64,000 bases of DNA from Komagataeibacter oboediens (GTDB taxonomy: Bacteria > Pseudomonadota > Alphaproteobacteria > Acetobacterales > Acetobacteraceae), in assembly GCF_003207815.1 (NCBI RefSeq), contig NZ_NKTX01000008.1, positions 20,069 through 84,068 of the forward strand, in the 5' to 3' direction. The notes beneath the pieces were generated by a model that was not told where the DNA came from, made no database searches, and saw only the letters and a list, made by a program, of their open reading frames with translations. Both the position numbers and the translations under genes were made by a program. Positions 19,003 to 28,094 of this stretch are shown one piece after another. The first letter of the stretch is position 1. Each line of letters starts with the position of its first letter.

Positions 19003-20238
19003 TCAGGGCATGATGATGCCGGCTATGGCCGCACTCATCAGGTTGGACAGCATGCCACCCAGCACGGCACGCGCGCTTTTATGGGCAATTTCCTCACGCC
19101 GGTCCGGGCACTGGCTGCCAAAGGCCGCCACGGCAAGCCCCAGCGAACTGAGATTGGCGAACCCGCACAGGGCGAACGACGCAATGGCCGCCGCCCGGGC
19201 TGACAGACGGCCTGCCTGTATGTCCGGCCCCAGCCGCAGGTAGGCGACGAATTCGTTCAGCACGACCTTCAGCCCCAACACCGATCCCACCGCGTCGCAT
19301 TCACCCGCAGGCACGCCCAGCATCCATGCCAGCGGCGCCAGCAGCAGGCCCATGATGTATTCCAGCGACAGTGCGGGCAGGCCGACATGCCCCCCGATAC
19401 CCTGCAGCATGCCATTGACCAGCGCGATCAGGCCAATACACGCAACCAGCATGGCCGCCACCGCCACGGCGGTCTGGGCGCCCTTCATCGCGCCTTCCAT
19501 CACGGCTTCGAAAAAGGCGCGATGATAGGCGGCACGCCCGGCGTCTATCGGGCTGACCGGGCTGTCCGGTGCGCGGGGTTCCAGCATCTTGGCGAACATC
19601 AGGCCGCCAGGAATGGCCATGAAGGACGCCGCCACCAGATAGTCCGCCGGAATACCCAGACCGAAATACCCGACCAGCGTCGCGCCGGAAACGGACGCCG
19701 TGCCGCTGCACATCACGCTGGCCAGTTCGCTTGTGCTCATGGATGCAAGATAGGGACCAAGGGCGACCGGCAGTTCGCTCTGGCCCACGAAAATGGTGAT
19801 GATGGCGCCAAAGGATTCAACCGGCGACGTGCCCAGCAGCCACTGCAGCCCACGCCCCAGCAGACGGGCAAAGGCCTGCATGATGCCGAAATGATAGAGA
19901 ACGGCAATCAGCGCGCTGACATAGACCAGCGAAGGCAGCACCTGAAACGCAAAGACATAGGATCCGTCGGGAAACAGGTCATGCATGCGGGGACCGACCA
20001 GTCCCCCGAACAGGAAGCGCGCGCCCTCGCTGCCATAGGACAGGACCTGCGTCACCATGTCCGATATGGCCCGCAGCGCGGCCTGCCCCGACGGCACACG
20101 CAGCACCAGCAGGCCAATCCCCGCCTGCAGCAGCAGACAGGCGCCGATAATGCGCAGGTTGATGCGTTTCCGGTCCGTGGAAAACACCATGGCAACACAT
20201 ATCAGGAATATAATGCCGATAAAGCCACGGATATGCAT
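19003..20238 (-). CDS. NupC/CNT-family nucleoside transporter
   Basis: 411 residues with about ten hydrophobic segments. CNT signatures are visible: GFQ-like FAFQVLPSLVYVS, the FVGQSE motif, MCSGTASVSG, LNEFVAY and CGFANLSSLG near the C terminus. It couples nucleoside uptake to protons or sodium. It converges on the pyrimidine operon and carries a RutR-like palindrome 41-56 bases upstream of its start, so it probably belongs to the same regulon and brings in uridine or deoxynucleosides for the hydrolase and deoxyribosyltransferase. Confidence 0.92.
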   Translation of the reverse strand: MHIRGFIGIIFLICVAMVFSTDRKRINLRIIGACLLLQAGIGLLVLRVPSGQAALRAISDMVTQVLSYGSEGARFLFGGLVGPRMHDLFPDGSYVFAFQVLPSLVYVSALIAVLYHFGIMQAFARLLGRGLQWLLGTSPVESFGAIITIFVGQSELPVALGPYLASMSTSELASVMCSGTASVSGATLVGYFGLGIPADYLVAASFMAIPGGLMFAKMLEPRAPDSPVSPIDAGRAAYHRAFFEAVMEGAMKGAQTAVAVAAMLVACIGLIALVNGMLQGIGGHVGLPALSLEYIMGLLLAPLAWMLGVPAGECDAVGSVLGLKVVLNEFVAYLRLGPDIQAGRLSARAAAIASFALCGFANLSSLGLAVAAFGSQCPDRREEIAHKSARAVLGGMLSNLMSAAIAGIIMP

Positions 20239-20278
20239 GAGGAAACTTTCAGGCCGCAGAAACGCAAAATGGAATTTT

Positions 20279-20294
20279 CTGACTATTTAGTTAG
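20279..20294. promoter_or_regulatory. Candidate RutR-type operator upstream of nupC
   Basis: CTGACTATTTAGTTAG matches 9 of 14 defined RutR positions and is a palindrome with one mismatch (CTGACTA against TAGTTAG). It lies 41 bases ahead of the nupC start in an AT-rich pocket suited to a promoter. Confidence 0.45.
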
Positions 20295-20727
20295 GTTAGC
20301 GTAACATCATGCCGCCCATCGTCAAGCATCTGTCTTGTCCCGCACGCATATTCCACGCACCGGGCGAAGGGGTGAACAGGACCGTATCCACCGCGGGGCA
20401 CATCTGCCCGTAAGCGCATGATGCGCCGTGCCCTGCCAGCGTAATGGGAATCACGGCGGCATCGGACAGGCAGCATGGCAATACTGCAGGCTTTCCCTTC
20501 AGCCTCATGCCACCGGCGAACACCCGCATAGATAGAACGGCATGATCTCCCCAATGGCACATACCGGTCAGCCAGTCCTGCGCAGGCAGGATCGACAATG
20601 TCCGGCCCGGACCGCCGGACGGGACATGGTGGACAGTACGCCGCAACCGGGCCAGATTACGGGTAACCTCTGATTTTCAGTCCATAATAAAAATAACAAA
20701 CATTCGTAATAAAAGGAGAAGCCAGGC
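20295..20727. other. Intergenic region, no gene recognised
   Basis: Upstream part of a 489-base gap between divergent nupC and the MDR gene. A minus-strand frame of 116 codons (20296-20646) is open but matches nothing I know and has no good start context. The last 60 bases are AT-rich and carry AAAGGAG before the next start, consistent with the MDR promoter. Confidence 0.5.
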
Positions 20728-21738
20728 ATGAACCGGACAATCGTGGTGCAGCCCCCAGGCGGGTTCGCGAATGTGGTCATGACGGATCAGCCCGTGCGCG
20801 CGCCCGCCGCAGGTGAAATCAGGGTGCGCCTGCATGCCTCGTCGCTGAATTATCATGATTACGCCGTTGTGAGCGGCATGTGGGGACCGGCCGTGCCGCG
20901 CATTCCCATGGCGGACGGGGCGGGCGAGGTAGTGGAAACCGGGGCAGGGGTCACGGAATTCGCGCCCGGCGACAGGGTGGTCAGCACGTTTTTCCCCACC
21001 TGGCTTTCCGGTGCGCCACAGGTCATCGGGTTTACGACCGTACCGGGCGACGGGGTGGACGGATATGCGCGCGAATACGTCACCGCCCCTGCAACATCAT
21101 TTACCCATGCGCCCCGCGGATGGACGCACGCGCAGGCCGCGACACTCACCACCGCAGGCCTGACCGCGTGGCGCTCCCTGTTTGTTGATGACCGGATCAG
21201 CCCGGGCAACACCGTTGTGGTTCAGGGCACGGGCGGGGTGTCCATATTCGCCCTGCAGTTCGCCAAGATGGCGGGCGCAACGGTGATCGCAACGTCCTCC
21301 AGCGGTGCCAAGCTAGACCGCCTGCGTGAACTGGGCGCGGATCACGTGATCAATTACCGCGAAAACCCGCAATGGGGGAAAACCGCATGGGACCTGACCG
21401 ACGGCAGGGGTGTGGACCATGTCATTGAAGTGGGCGGCCCGGCAACCCTGGCGCAGTCAATGGAGGCGATCAGGGTCGGGGGGCATATTTCCACCATCGG
21501 CATCCTGAGCGGCGTTTCGGGCCATCTGGAAATCGTGCCCATGCTGCTGAAGCAGTTCCGCCTGCAGGGGGTTCTGGTCGGTAGCCGGGCAGACCAGCAG
21601 GCCATGGTGCGGGCCTTTGACGCGCACGCCATCCGCCCGGTCATTGATCGCGCCTTTCCGCTGGAAAACATTGTGGACGCGTTCCGCTATCAGGAAAGCA
21701 ACCGGCATTTCGGCAAGATCTGCCTGGAAATCCAGTAA
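20728..21738 (+). CDS. Zinc-independent MDR oxidoreductase (quinone oxidoreductase-like)
   Basis: 336 residues of the medium-chain dehydrogenase/reductase superfamily. The N-terminal catalytic domain has LNYHDYAVVSG and ADGAGEVVETG, where zinc enzymes have Cys and GHE; the zinc ligands are absent, as is a structural zinc cluster. The cofactor domain shows VQGTGGVSIFALQFAK and later VIEVGGPATL. It probably uses NADPH to reduce an enone, quinone or similar substrate. AAAGGAG lies about 10 bases upstream of the start. A TetR gene follows on the same strand and may control it. Confidence 0.87.
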   Translation: MNRTIVVQPPGGFANVVMTDQPVRAPAAGEIRVRLHASSLNYHDYAVVSGMWGPAVPRIPMADGAGEVVETGAGVTEFAPGDRVVSTFFPTWLSGAPQVIGFTTVPGDGVDGYAREYVTAPATSFTHAPRGWTHAQAATLTTAGLTAWRSLFVDDRISPGNTVVVQGTGGVSIFALQFAKMAGATVIATSSSGAKLDRLRELGADHVINYRENPQWGKTAWDLTDGRGVDHVIEVGGPATLAQSMEAIRVGGHISTIGILSGVSGHLEIVPMLLKQFRLQGVLVGSRADQQAMVRAFDAHAIRPVIDRAFPLENIVDAFRYQESNRHFGKICLEIQ

Positions 21739-22035
21739 TACGGAAAAACTGCCCCTGCATGGTCAGGGGCAGTCACCGGCCCGCCTTCTGGCGGCATGAA
21801 AAGCCCGGGCCACGGGCGTGACCTGTTCTCGCTGGGGATCAAGCGTTTCATCAACAGAAAGCCGGTTCATGCACCAGCATGACACCGCCGGTAGAGGCGC
21901 CCGGGCCTGTACCGCGCGAAGGCATACCCGCCATGGGCGCATGTCATGTCGCGGGGCGGGGCGATGGCACCTGAAAGGGGTTGTGTGGTATGGATCGCCT
22001 GTTTCTTTCGGAACAGATGCAACCAGAGGACCGGA

Positions 22036-22696
22036 CATGCCTGACGTATCCCCAAGGCCCCAGCACACAGGCGGACGCCCGACACCTGAAGTGTCGGCGC
22101 AGCTTGACCGGCAGGTCCTTGAGGTCGCGACCGCCCTTTTTGTCGAACAGGGATATGCCGCCACTTCGCTGGAAAAGATTGCCCGCGTCATAGGATGCAG
22201 CAAGGCCACGCTGTACCGTCGCTATTCCTCGAAAGAGGACCTGTTCAAGGCCGTGGTGGCCGAACGGGGCCGGTTGCTGCTGCACGAAGCGGGGGCCATG
22301 GAGGCATCGTCCAAAGACCCGCTGGTAGCAACACGTGAAATTGCCCGGTTCTTTCTGGACTTCATGCTGCGGCCGGAAACGCGCGAAGCCTACCGGATTG
22401 TCATTAGCGACGGGCACCGCATTCCATTCGTTGCCGATGAAATGATGGTCACCATCGTGGAACCCTTCGTAGCAACCATAAGCCGCCTGCTGCGTGTAGC
22501 AGCGGACGCGGGACGTATTGAATCCCACGACCATGAGGAAATGACGCGCGTCCTCATGAGCCTGGTGATCGGATGGCCGTTGCAGAACACCATGCTGGGC
22601 CAGAACCGGATGCAGGATGCCGCCGCACGAAAAAAGTTTTTTGACAGGGCATGGGGGATTTTCCTGTCCGGCATATGCACAAACGCCAGCGCCTGA
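22036..22696 (+). CDS. TetR/AcrR-family transcriptional regulator
   Basis: 219 residues from ATG 22036, preceded by AGAGGA at 22025-22030. The N-terminal helix-turn-helix is typical: VATALFVEQGYAATSLEKIA, then GCSKATLYRRYSSKEDLF. The C-terminal helical domain resembles AcrR-type regulators with a TetR_C domain. No ligand can be inferred. It follows the MDR gene by about 300 bases in the same direction and so has its own promoter region; regulation of the MDR gene is possible but not shown. Confidence 0.85.
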
Positions 22697-22997
22697 CCTA
22701 CCTGCCGCATCAATCCCCTGTTGGGGCATTCGTATGTAAATCAGGCCGATCAGACCCGCCCGCCAGGTTCATGGCATGAATGACTATGGTCCCGTATCCA
22801 TGCACCAGACATGCTGACCCACAGGTTGCGGGCCATCCAGCCGGCAGAATGTCTGCCCGATGCACGTCTTGGCGCGCCAGCCTTGATTCATCTGTCAGAT
22901 AGACAGGGCGACCGGTGGCGGGGTCAGCGCCCCCGCAAACGGGGTGCCGGAATGATCCGGCAGCCCGCACCTGATATGGAACTTTCAGGCTGCCGCG
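22697..22997. other. Convergent intergenic region with hairpins
   Basis: 301 bases between the TetR gene and the end of the convergent catabolic operon. A stem TGCCGG (22945-22950) and CCGGCA (22957-22962) lies about 35 bases beyond the operon's last stop on the minus strand, so it may end that transcript. No gene or known RNA element is supported. Confidence 0.4.
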
Positions 22998-23771
22998 TCA
23001 TGCCGCGCCATCGTGCATCGCACGCAGGCATTCGTCGCCGCTGGTGACGAAACCGAAGCACTGCCGCACGTTATAGACCGTCGCCTGCGCGCAGAAATCG
23101 GGCGATGTCGTGGCGGCGCAGTCCTCCAGCAGAATGCAGTCATACCCAAGACAGCTTGCATCCTGCAACGTGGCCATGACGCACTGGTCCATATTGACCC
23201 CCGCGAACAGCAGCGTGTCCACCCGCAGGTTACGCAGCACGCTGTCCAGCACCGTGTCCCAGAAGCCGCTCATGCGGTATTTGTCCACGTGGAGGTCACG
23301 CGACGCATCAGCCGCCAGTTCATCCACGATGCCGGCACTCCAGCTGCCATGTTCCAGCACGTGGGCATCATGCACCGGGAGCGCCCCGCCAAGACCCACG
23401 CCGTGTCCCTCGGGGTCATAGACATGCAGCAGGGAAGGGGGAATGTTGGCCAGATCCTTCCGGTTGCCCCAGTTCACCCATATCACCGGCACGCCTGCGC
23501 CGCGCAGGGCGGGCAGCAGGCGCGACAGTGGCGCGATTGGCGCGCGCGCGGGCGTGATGTCCACCCCGATCCCGGCCAGCCAGCCCTCGGGGTGACAGAA
23601 ATCATTCTGCATGTCGATCACGATCATGGCCGTCCGCGCCAGGTCAAGCGTGACCTGCTTGGGCGGCGCGCTGAGCGTGACTAGACGCGGCGTGACGGAG
23701 GGGCGCACAAGGTTGGCGGTGGTGTCGGACACCTGCCAGCGGTTACGGGTGTTGCAGCCCAGCGGGTTCAT
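22998..23771 (-). CDS. Isochorismatase-family amidohydrolase, RutB-like
   Basis: 257 residues from ATG 23771 with GGAAGA just upstream; a GTG at 23792 is a weaker alternative that would overlap the cupin gene. The cysteine hydrolase triad is Asp53 (VIDMQNDF), Lys164 (DKYRMSGF) and Cys197 (NMDQCV). The stretch after the Lys (SGFWDTVLDSVLR) and the cis-peptide Cys loop follow ureidoacrylate amidohydrolase RutB more than phenazine-type isochorismatases. It probably hydrolyses a carbamoyl or ureido group to ammonia and carbon dioxide. It is the last gene of the eight-gene operon; no RutA, C, D or F is present, so the substrate is likely not the Rut intermediate. Confidence 0.82.
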   Translation of the reverse strand: MNPLGCNTRNRWQVSDTTANLVRPSVTPRLVTLSAPPKQVTLDLARTAMIVIDMQNDFCHPEGWLAGIGVDITPARAPIAPLSRLLPALRGAGVPVIWVNWGNRKDLANIPPSLLHVYDPEGHGVGLGGALPVHDAHVLEHGSWSAGIVDELAADASRDLHVDKYRMSGFWDTVLDSVLRNLRVDTLLFAGVNMDQCVMATLQDASCLGYDCILLEDCAATTSPDFCAQATVYNVRQCFGFVTSGDECLRAMHDGAA

Positions 23772-23782
23772 CGGGTCTTCCT

Positions 23783-24202
23783 TCAGCCGCACAGGACCGC
23801 ACGGTCCTCATCATCCAGTTCGACAGGCGTGCCGCGACGGATCAGCGCACCGAATTTTTCATCCGGCACCATGACCGTCAGGGTATAGAGCTTTTTATCG
23901 CCGGTATTTTCCACGATATGCTCCGACCCCGGCTTGACCAGCAGTGCATCCCCCTTGCGCAGTTCGGTGGCCTGCCCGTTGCACAGCGCGCGGCCCTGTC
24001 CACTCAGCACGAAAAACAGTTCATCTGCCGCCCGGTGCGTGTTGGGCGGTGTCTTGCCGCCGACCGTGAAGATTTCCACAACGGCGACGCAGATCGTCCC
24101 GCCATCCTTTTCATCAAACAGCAGCACGAAATAGTTGCTGTCATTGGGTGAAATGCGACGGGCCTCGATCTGGCCGACCGATCTCTTGTAAAAGGCGTTC
24201 AT
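23783..24202 (-). CDS. Small cupin-domain protein
   Basis: 139 residues from ATG 24202 with GGAG in front; a longer frame begins at 24250 inside the upstream gene. A single cupin barrel: PPNTHRAADELFFVLSGQGRAL gives His and Glu of motif 1, and KPGSEHIVENTG provides His of motif 2. One-domain cupins of this size are metal-dependent isomerases, dioxygenases or binding proteins. It lies 11 bases before the amidohydrolase and 1 base after the CocE-like gene, within the operon. Specific chemistry unknown. Confidence 0.75.
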   Translation of the reverse strand: MNAFYKRSVGQIEARRISPNDSNYFVLLFDEKDGGTICVAVVEIFTVGGKTPPNTHRAADELFFVLSGQGRALCNGQATELRKGDALLVKPGSEHIVENTGDKKLYTLTVMVPDEKFGALIRRGTPVELDDEDRAVLCG

Positions 24203-24203
24203 G

Positions 24204-25853
24204 TCATTCTCCGGCTGGTGAAAGGGGAAGATGCAAGCATGTGCCGCCATCCCCGGTCACGATGTGTACGGTGGTCACGGTCATGTCCGGCAGGGCGGCG
24301 TCACATGGCGCGACACCCGTACCGGGATTGAGGGGAAAGGCCGGAAAGCATGACAGGGAAACCGAAAGCCGCAGGGCTTCGCCCGCTTCCACCCGCGCAC
24401 AGGTGGCGCGCATGGGCACGGTGGTCTCTCCCGGTCCGGCCCTGGCATAACCTTCCGCAAGGGTATAGGCCTGCCCCGCTGCGCTTATGCGCGACAGAAC
24501 GGCATGCAGGTCAAAGGACGGATGCGCGCTGCGCACCACAAACCGGCACATGACCTGACCACACAGCAGGTGCGGCGCGGTCAGTGGCGGGGTGGTGAAT
24601 GTCGCGATGTCAGACCGGGCATCCGTCCGGCTGCGGTCAACCGGGCCGACCGGCATGCCAAAACTGCCGCCCTGCGCCGGGGCGGGCCGCCATGGGTCAA
24701 GGGTCAGGGACTGCGGCACATCCGCATCCGGCCGGATCTGGCCTGCGGGCACAAGCCCCCCGTCGCGCGTATCAATGGCGGCACGCCCGGTTCCGGACAG
24801 GTGGAACATGGCCTGAGGTTCCGGCAGGTCGGCGCCATCGCGCCAGACATGCGCCCCCATATCAAACAGGCGCACGGGCGCGTCAGGCGTGGCGGGGGGA
24901 CGGTCTTTCAGCCACTGGTCGAACCAGCGGACCTGCTGCTGGTCAATATCGGTTATGGCGTCATTGCCAAAATCCAGATCCCCGGTGCGCCGGTCCCACG
25001 GGAAATGCCCCCATGGTCCCACCAGCAGCCGCGCCGGAACATGGCCCGACAGCGCCCGCCATGCCGCCAGCGTGCCGGGCAGGTGGCTGTCGTACCACCC
25101 ACCAATCAGGAAAACCGCCGGTTTGCTGGCAATGATCGCATCCACATGCGCGGCGGGCGAGATTGATGCCCAGTACGGGTCATCCGCCGGGGTATCCAGC
25201 CATGTGGTATAATGGCTGTACCGGCGCAGCAGGTCGAGAATGGGCGGCCTGACAGGTGTCGACCCGGAAAAGGACATGCCGCGCGATGCCGCGAACAGGG
25301 TCGCCTGTGCTGCGTGGTCCCCGGCAAGACGCGCGGTCTCGGCCGCAAGCTGTATCGCCCACCCCAGGTTGGCGCGCAGGGGAAAGGCGTCATTTTCATA
25401 GGCCCAGTCACGGCGCAGGTCCCAGCCGATCATGGCTGGTGCCAGCGCGCGCAGGGCAGGGCAGTCCTGGGTCGCGGCCAGTAGCTGGTTGGTTCCCTGA
25501 AAGGAAAACCCGAACATCCCGACCCGCCCCGAGCTGCCTGGCAATCCGGCAGCCCAGTTGACCGTATCCACCCCGTCCTGCGCTTCATACCGGAACAGGT
25601 CGAACGTGCCGCCGGATTCACCACGTCCGCGTGCGTCCTGCATGACCACGATATACCCACGTGCCGCGTACCATTCCGGCGGCGCATAGCACAGCGATGT
25701 GCCGATACGCCGGCCATAGGCCTGCCGCATCAGCAGGACGGGAAACGGCCCGTCCCCTTCGGGCTGCCATATGTCGGCCACCAGCACCGTCCCGTCGCGC
25801 GCGCACATGCGTTCGGTGCGCGGCGCGGCCACGGCGTACAGCCTGTCCGTCAT
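24204..25853 (-). CDS. CocE/NonD-family serine hydrolase
   Basis: 549 residues. The N-terminal alpha/beta hydrolase has RDGTVLVADIW, DARGRGESGG and nucleophile Ser117 in FGFSFQG. The later GGWYDSHLPG supplies Asp and VGPWGHFPW the His. A C-terminal jelly-roll (X-Pro dipeptidyl-peptidase type) domain follows. Members cleave esters (cocaine esterase), nonactin, glutaryl-amides or acyl-prolines. There is no signal peptide, so cytoplasmic. Its start overlaps the FAD gene stop by four bases (translational coupling), so it acts in the same pathway, presumably on an ester or amide intermediate. Confidence 0.85.
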   Translation of the reverse strand: MTDRLYAVAAPRTERMCARDGTVLVADIWQPEGDGPFPVLLMRQAYGRRIGTSLCYAPPEWYAARGYIVVMQDARGRGESGGTFDLFRYEAQDGVDTVNWAAGLPGSSGRVGMFGFSFQGTNQLLAATQDCPALRALAPAMIGWDLRRDWAYENDAFPLRANLGWAIQLAAETARLAGDHAAQATLFAASRGMSFSGSTPVRPPILDLLRRYSHYTTWLDTPADDPYWASISPAAHVDAIIASKPAVFLIGGWYDSHLPGTLAAWRALSGHVPARLLVGPWGHFPWDRRTGDLDFGNDAITDIDQQQVRWFDQWLKDRPPATPDAPVRLFDMGAHVWRDGADLPEPQAMFHLSGTGRAAIDTRDGGLVPAGQIRPDADVPQSLTLDPWRPAPAQGGSFGMPVGPVDRSRTDARSDIATFTTPPLTAPHLLCGQVMCRFVVRSAHPSFDLHAVLSRISAAGQAYTLAEGYARAGPGETTVPMRATCARVEAGEALRLSVSLSCFPAFPLNPGTGVAPCDAALPDMTVTTVHIVTGDGGTCLHLPLSPAGE

Positions 25854-27211
25854 GCCGGGGTTTCCTGCGCCACCGGGGTAAAGCTGCGCATCTTGCCGGG
25901 ATTGAGCAGGCCCATCGGGTCATTGCGCTGCTTGGCCGCCAGCAGTTCCGGGGCGATCTGCTGGCGCGGGCTACCGTCCTCCAGCGTATAGACATGGGGG
26001 TTGGCCACGCTGACCCCATGCGCGCGGAACAGGGCGATGATCGCATCCAGCCGGTCCTGCGTGGTGAACCGGAATACCGGCAGGCCCGCGCAGGCGATCT
26101 GGCCGCCAACATTCATGAACTCCAGGTGGAACATCACCTCCTCACCCAGCAGCCGCGTCATCGTATCCACGCTTTCAAGCATATCCTGCGCGGGATGGAG
26201 ACATTGCAGGTAGGTAAAGGAGCGGTCCTTCTTGAGCACCTGCAGGGTCGTGTGGTTCCACGTCAGTTCATACAGCGGCATCCGCGTGGGGTCGTCCTCG
26301 GCCTCATGCATGGCGGCGCGGTAGCATATGCTGCCATTCTGCTGGCGTGCGAGGTCGTCTACCACCGCCACGGCTGCAGGCGCCACCATGGCAATGACGA
26401 TCGCATGGCCCGGCGGCACGACATCGGATAGATGCGGGAAATAGGGGACAAGCCGCGCGTCGATCACGCTGACCAGTTTCCTGTCGATGCCCGGCTGCAT
26501 GGCCAGTGAGCGCCCGAACGCGGCGGCCGCGGCAAAATCCGCAAAGCCAATGGCCAGATCCTGCCATGCGATCACCGGCTCGACCGGTACGTCCACTTCC
26601 GTCACGATGCCCGTGGTGCCATAGGCATGCTGCAGGCAGAACACCTCCCTGCCGCGCAGGTCCTGCACCTCGGGTTCGACTGCGAGGGAGACAAGCCGCG
26701 CACCCAGCAGGTTGCCCGGATTGCTCAGCCCGCCCCACCTGACCGAACCGATGCCGCCGGACCCCCCGCAGTAGAAACCACCAATCGACGCCGTGCGCTT
26801 GGTGGAGGGGAACATGCGGATTTCCAGCCCCTGCCCACGCAGTTCACGGTCAAGGGCAAGGATATTGGCACCCGCCTGCACCCGGGCCACGCCGTGTTCC
26901 ACCTTCAGCACACGGTTCATTTCGGTCATGTCCACGATCACGCCCTGCTGCAGCGGTACGGCCTGACCATAATTGCCCGTGCCCCCGCCGCGCACGGTCA
27001 GGGGAACATTATGCCGCCGCGCCGCCCGGGCTATGTCCAGCACGTCGTCCGTCGTGCGGGGCATGACCACCGCCTGCGCCGCCAGCCCGTGCAACCGCGC
27101 CTTCAGTGCCGGGCTGTACCAGTAGAAATCCCGGCTTTTGCGCTTGACGATGGCAGGCTCGGTCTGGGCCGCGACATGCGGAAGGTCATTAAGGAACGTA
27201 TCCAGGGTCAT
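25850..27211 (-). CDS. FAD-binding oxidoreductase (PCMH/GlcD type)
   Basis: 453 residues from ATG 27211 with AGGAGAG upstream. The PCMH FAD domain is clear: VVMPRTTDDVLDIARAA, VRGGGTGNYGQ, DMTEMNRVLKVE, and the STKRTASIGGFYCGGSGG loop that contacts FAD. The C-terminal half is the substrate domain, ending in the LLAAKQRNDPMGLLNPGKM block typical of flavin oxidases and dehydrogenases of hydroxy acids, alcohols or aldehydes. No His/Cys for covalent flavin is obvious. It probably oxidises a pathway intermediate. Overlap with the next gene is four bases. Confidence 0.87.
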   Translation of the reverse strand: MTLDTFLNDLPHVAAQTEPAIVKRKSRDFYWYSPALKARLHGLAAQAVVMPRTTDDVLDIARAARRHNVPLTVRGGGTGNYGQAVPLQQGVIVDMTEMNRVLKVEHGVARVQAGANILALDRELRGQGLEIRMFPSTKRTASIGGFYCGGSGGIGSVRWGGLSNPGNLLGARLVSLAVEPEVQDLRGREVFCLQHAYGTTGIVTEVDVPVEPVIAWQDLAIGFADFAAAAAFGRSLAMQPGIDRKLVSVIDARLVPYFPHLSDVVPPGHAIVIAMVAPAAVAVVDDLARQQNGSICYRAAMHEAEDDPTRMPLYELTWNHTTLQVLKKDRSFTYLQCLHPAQDMLESVDTMTRLLGEEVMFHLEFMNVGGQIACAGLPVFRFTTQDRLDAIIALFRAHGVSVANPHVYTLEDGSPRQQIAPELLAAKQRNDPMGLLNPGKMRSFTPVAQETPA

Positions 27212-27237
27212 ATGCGTCTCTCCTATCCCCGATCGGC

Positions 27238-28059
27238 CTAGCGCCCCAGGTCCGGCGTGACCGGGCGTATGCGCTCCAGCGGGTAGCGGGCGACTTCCGC
27301 CATCAGTTCCAGAAAGCCCTCGATGTACTTGTCTGCAACCAGCCTGCCTTTTTCCGCAGTCGCCCCCGATGCATCGCCACATGCACCCGCGGGGTGAAGG
27401 TCATGGGCATGCCAGCCGAACCCCACGCGGCCTTCGGCCTGCAGCCACTTGTATTCCCTGGCCATTTCTTCGGGCCAGGACACGAAGTTTTCCGCCCGCT
27501 CCATCCGTACCAGGTCGGGGCGCAGGTAGCACATGAGCGACGTTTCGACATCGCCGCCATGAATGCCGTATTTCAGTTCCTGCGGGGTGAACAGCCCCTC
27601 GGGGCAGCCGAAACGCCCCCATGCCACGCACACCACAAACAGGTTGTGGGTCCGCCGCAGTTCCCTCGCCACGATGTCGAGTATCTGCGGCTGTCCCCCA
27701 TGGGAATTGAGCAGCACCAGCCTGCGCACACCCGCGCGCGCGACGCTGGCCCCAAGGTCCAGCAGCACATGTAGCAGCGTATCAGCCGACAGCGTCAGCG
27801 TGCCAGGGTAGGCAATGTGTTCGTCACTCTTGCCCACGGCCTGCAGCGGCAGCGCCGTGATCGGCAGGTCGACGGGCGCGCGTTCCAGCGCACGTTCCAG
27901 CAGCCCCGCATTGATGCAGCTGTCCACGCTGACAGGCAGGTGCGGCCCGTGCTGTTCAATCGCGCCCACGGGCAGCACCGCGACCGTATTGTCCGGCAGC
28001 TCACGGAACTCACGCGAGATCATGTCCTGCCAGTAGCGACGGGGAAGGGTATTGGTCAT
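27238..28059 (-). CDS. Creatininase-family amidohydrolase
   Basis: 273 residues. The metal site is complete: PVGAIEQHGPHLPVSVD (Glu35, His37, Asp46), NSHGGQ and HGGDVETS. The family covers creatininase, the FAPy deformylase ArfB, and the mycofactocin peptidase MftE; all act on amide bonds, often cyclic ones. No signal peptide. It lies between the ABC permease (35-base gap) and the FAD enzyme (26-base gap). In this operon it may open a ring or remove an acyl group from an imported heterocycle. True creatininase activity is only one option. Confidence 0.87.
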   Translation of the reverse strand: MTNTLPRRYWQDMISREFRELPDNTVAVLPVGAIEQHGPHLPVSVDSCINAGLLERALERAPVDLPITALPLQAVGKSDEHIAYPGTLTLSADTLLHVLLDLGASVARAGVRRLVLLNSHGGQPQILDIVARELRRTHNLFVVCVAWGRFGCPEGLFTPQELKYGIHGGDVETSLMCYLRPDLVRMERAENFVSWPEEMAREYKWLQAEGRVGFGWHAHDLHPAGACGDASGATAEKGRLVADKYIEGFLELMAEVARYPLERIRPVTPDLGR

Positions 28060-28094
28060 ATCAGGTCAGATTCCGAAAAAAAGGGGAGCAGGCG

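Noticed and set aside
20296..20646. 116-codon minus-strand frame upstream of nupC
   Set aside because: No recognisable family, no ribosome binding site and a Met/Gly/Cys-rich translation; not supportable as a gene.
22880..22997. Possible cobalamin riboswitch (GGTG, CCCCCGCAAA and GCCGGAATGATCCGGC resemble parts of it)
   Set aside because: The conserved B12-box is not present, and the region lies between convergent genes so a riboswitch would control nothing.
22998..23771. Complete Rut pyrimidine pathway suggested by the RutB-like gene
   Set aside because: No RutA monooxygenase, RutC, RutD, RutE or RutF homologue is in the window; the reductive route is the one encoded.
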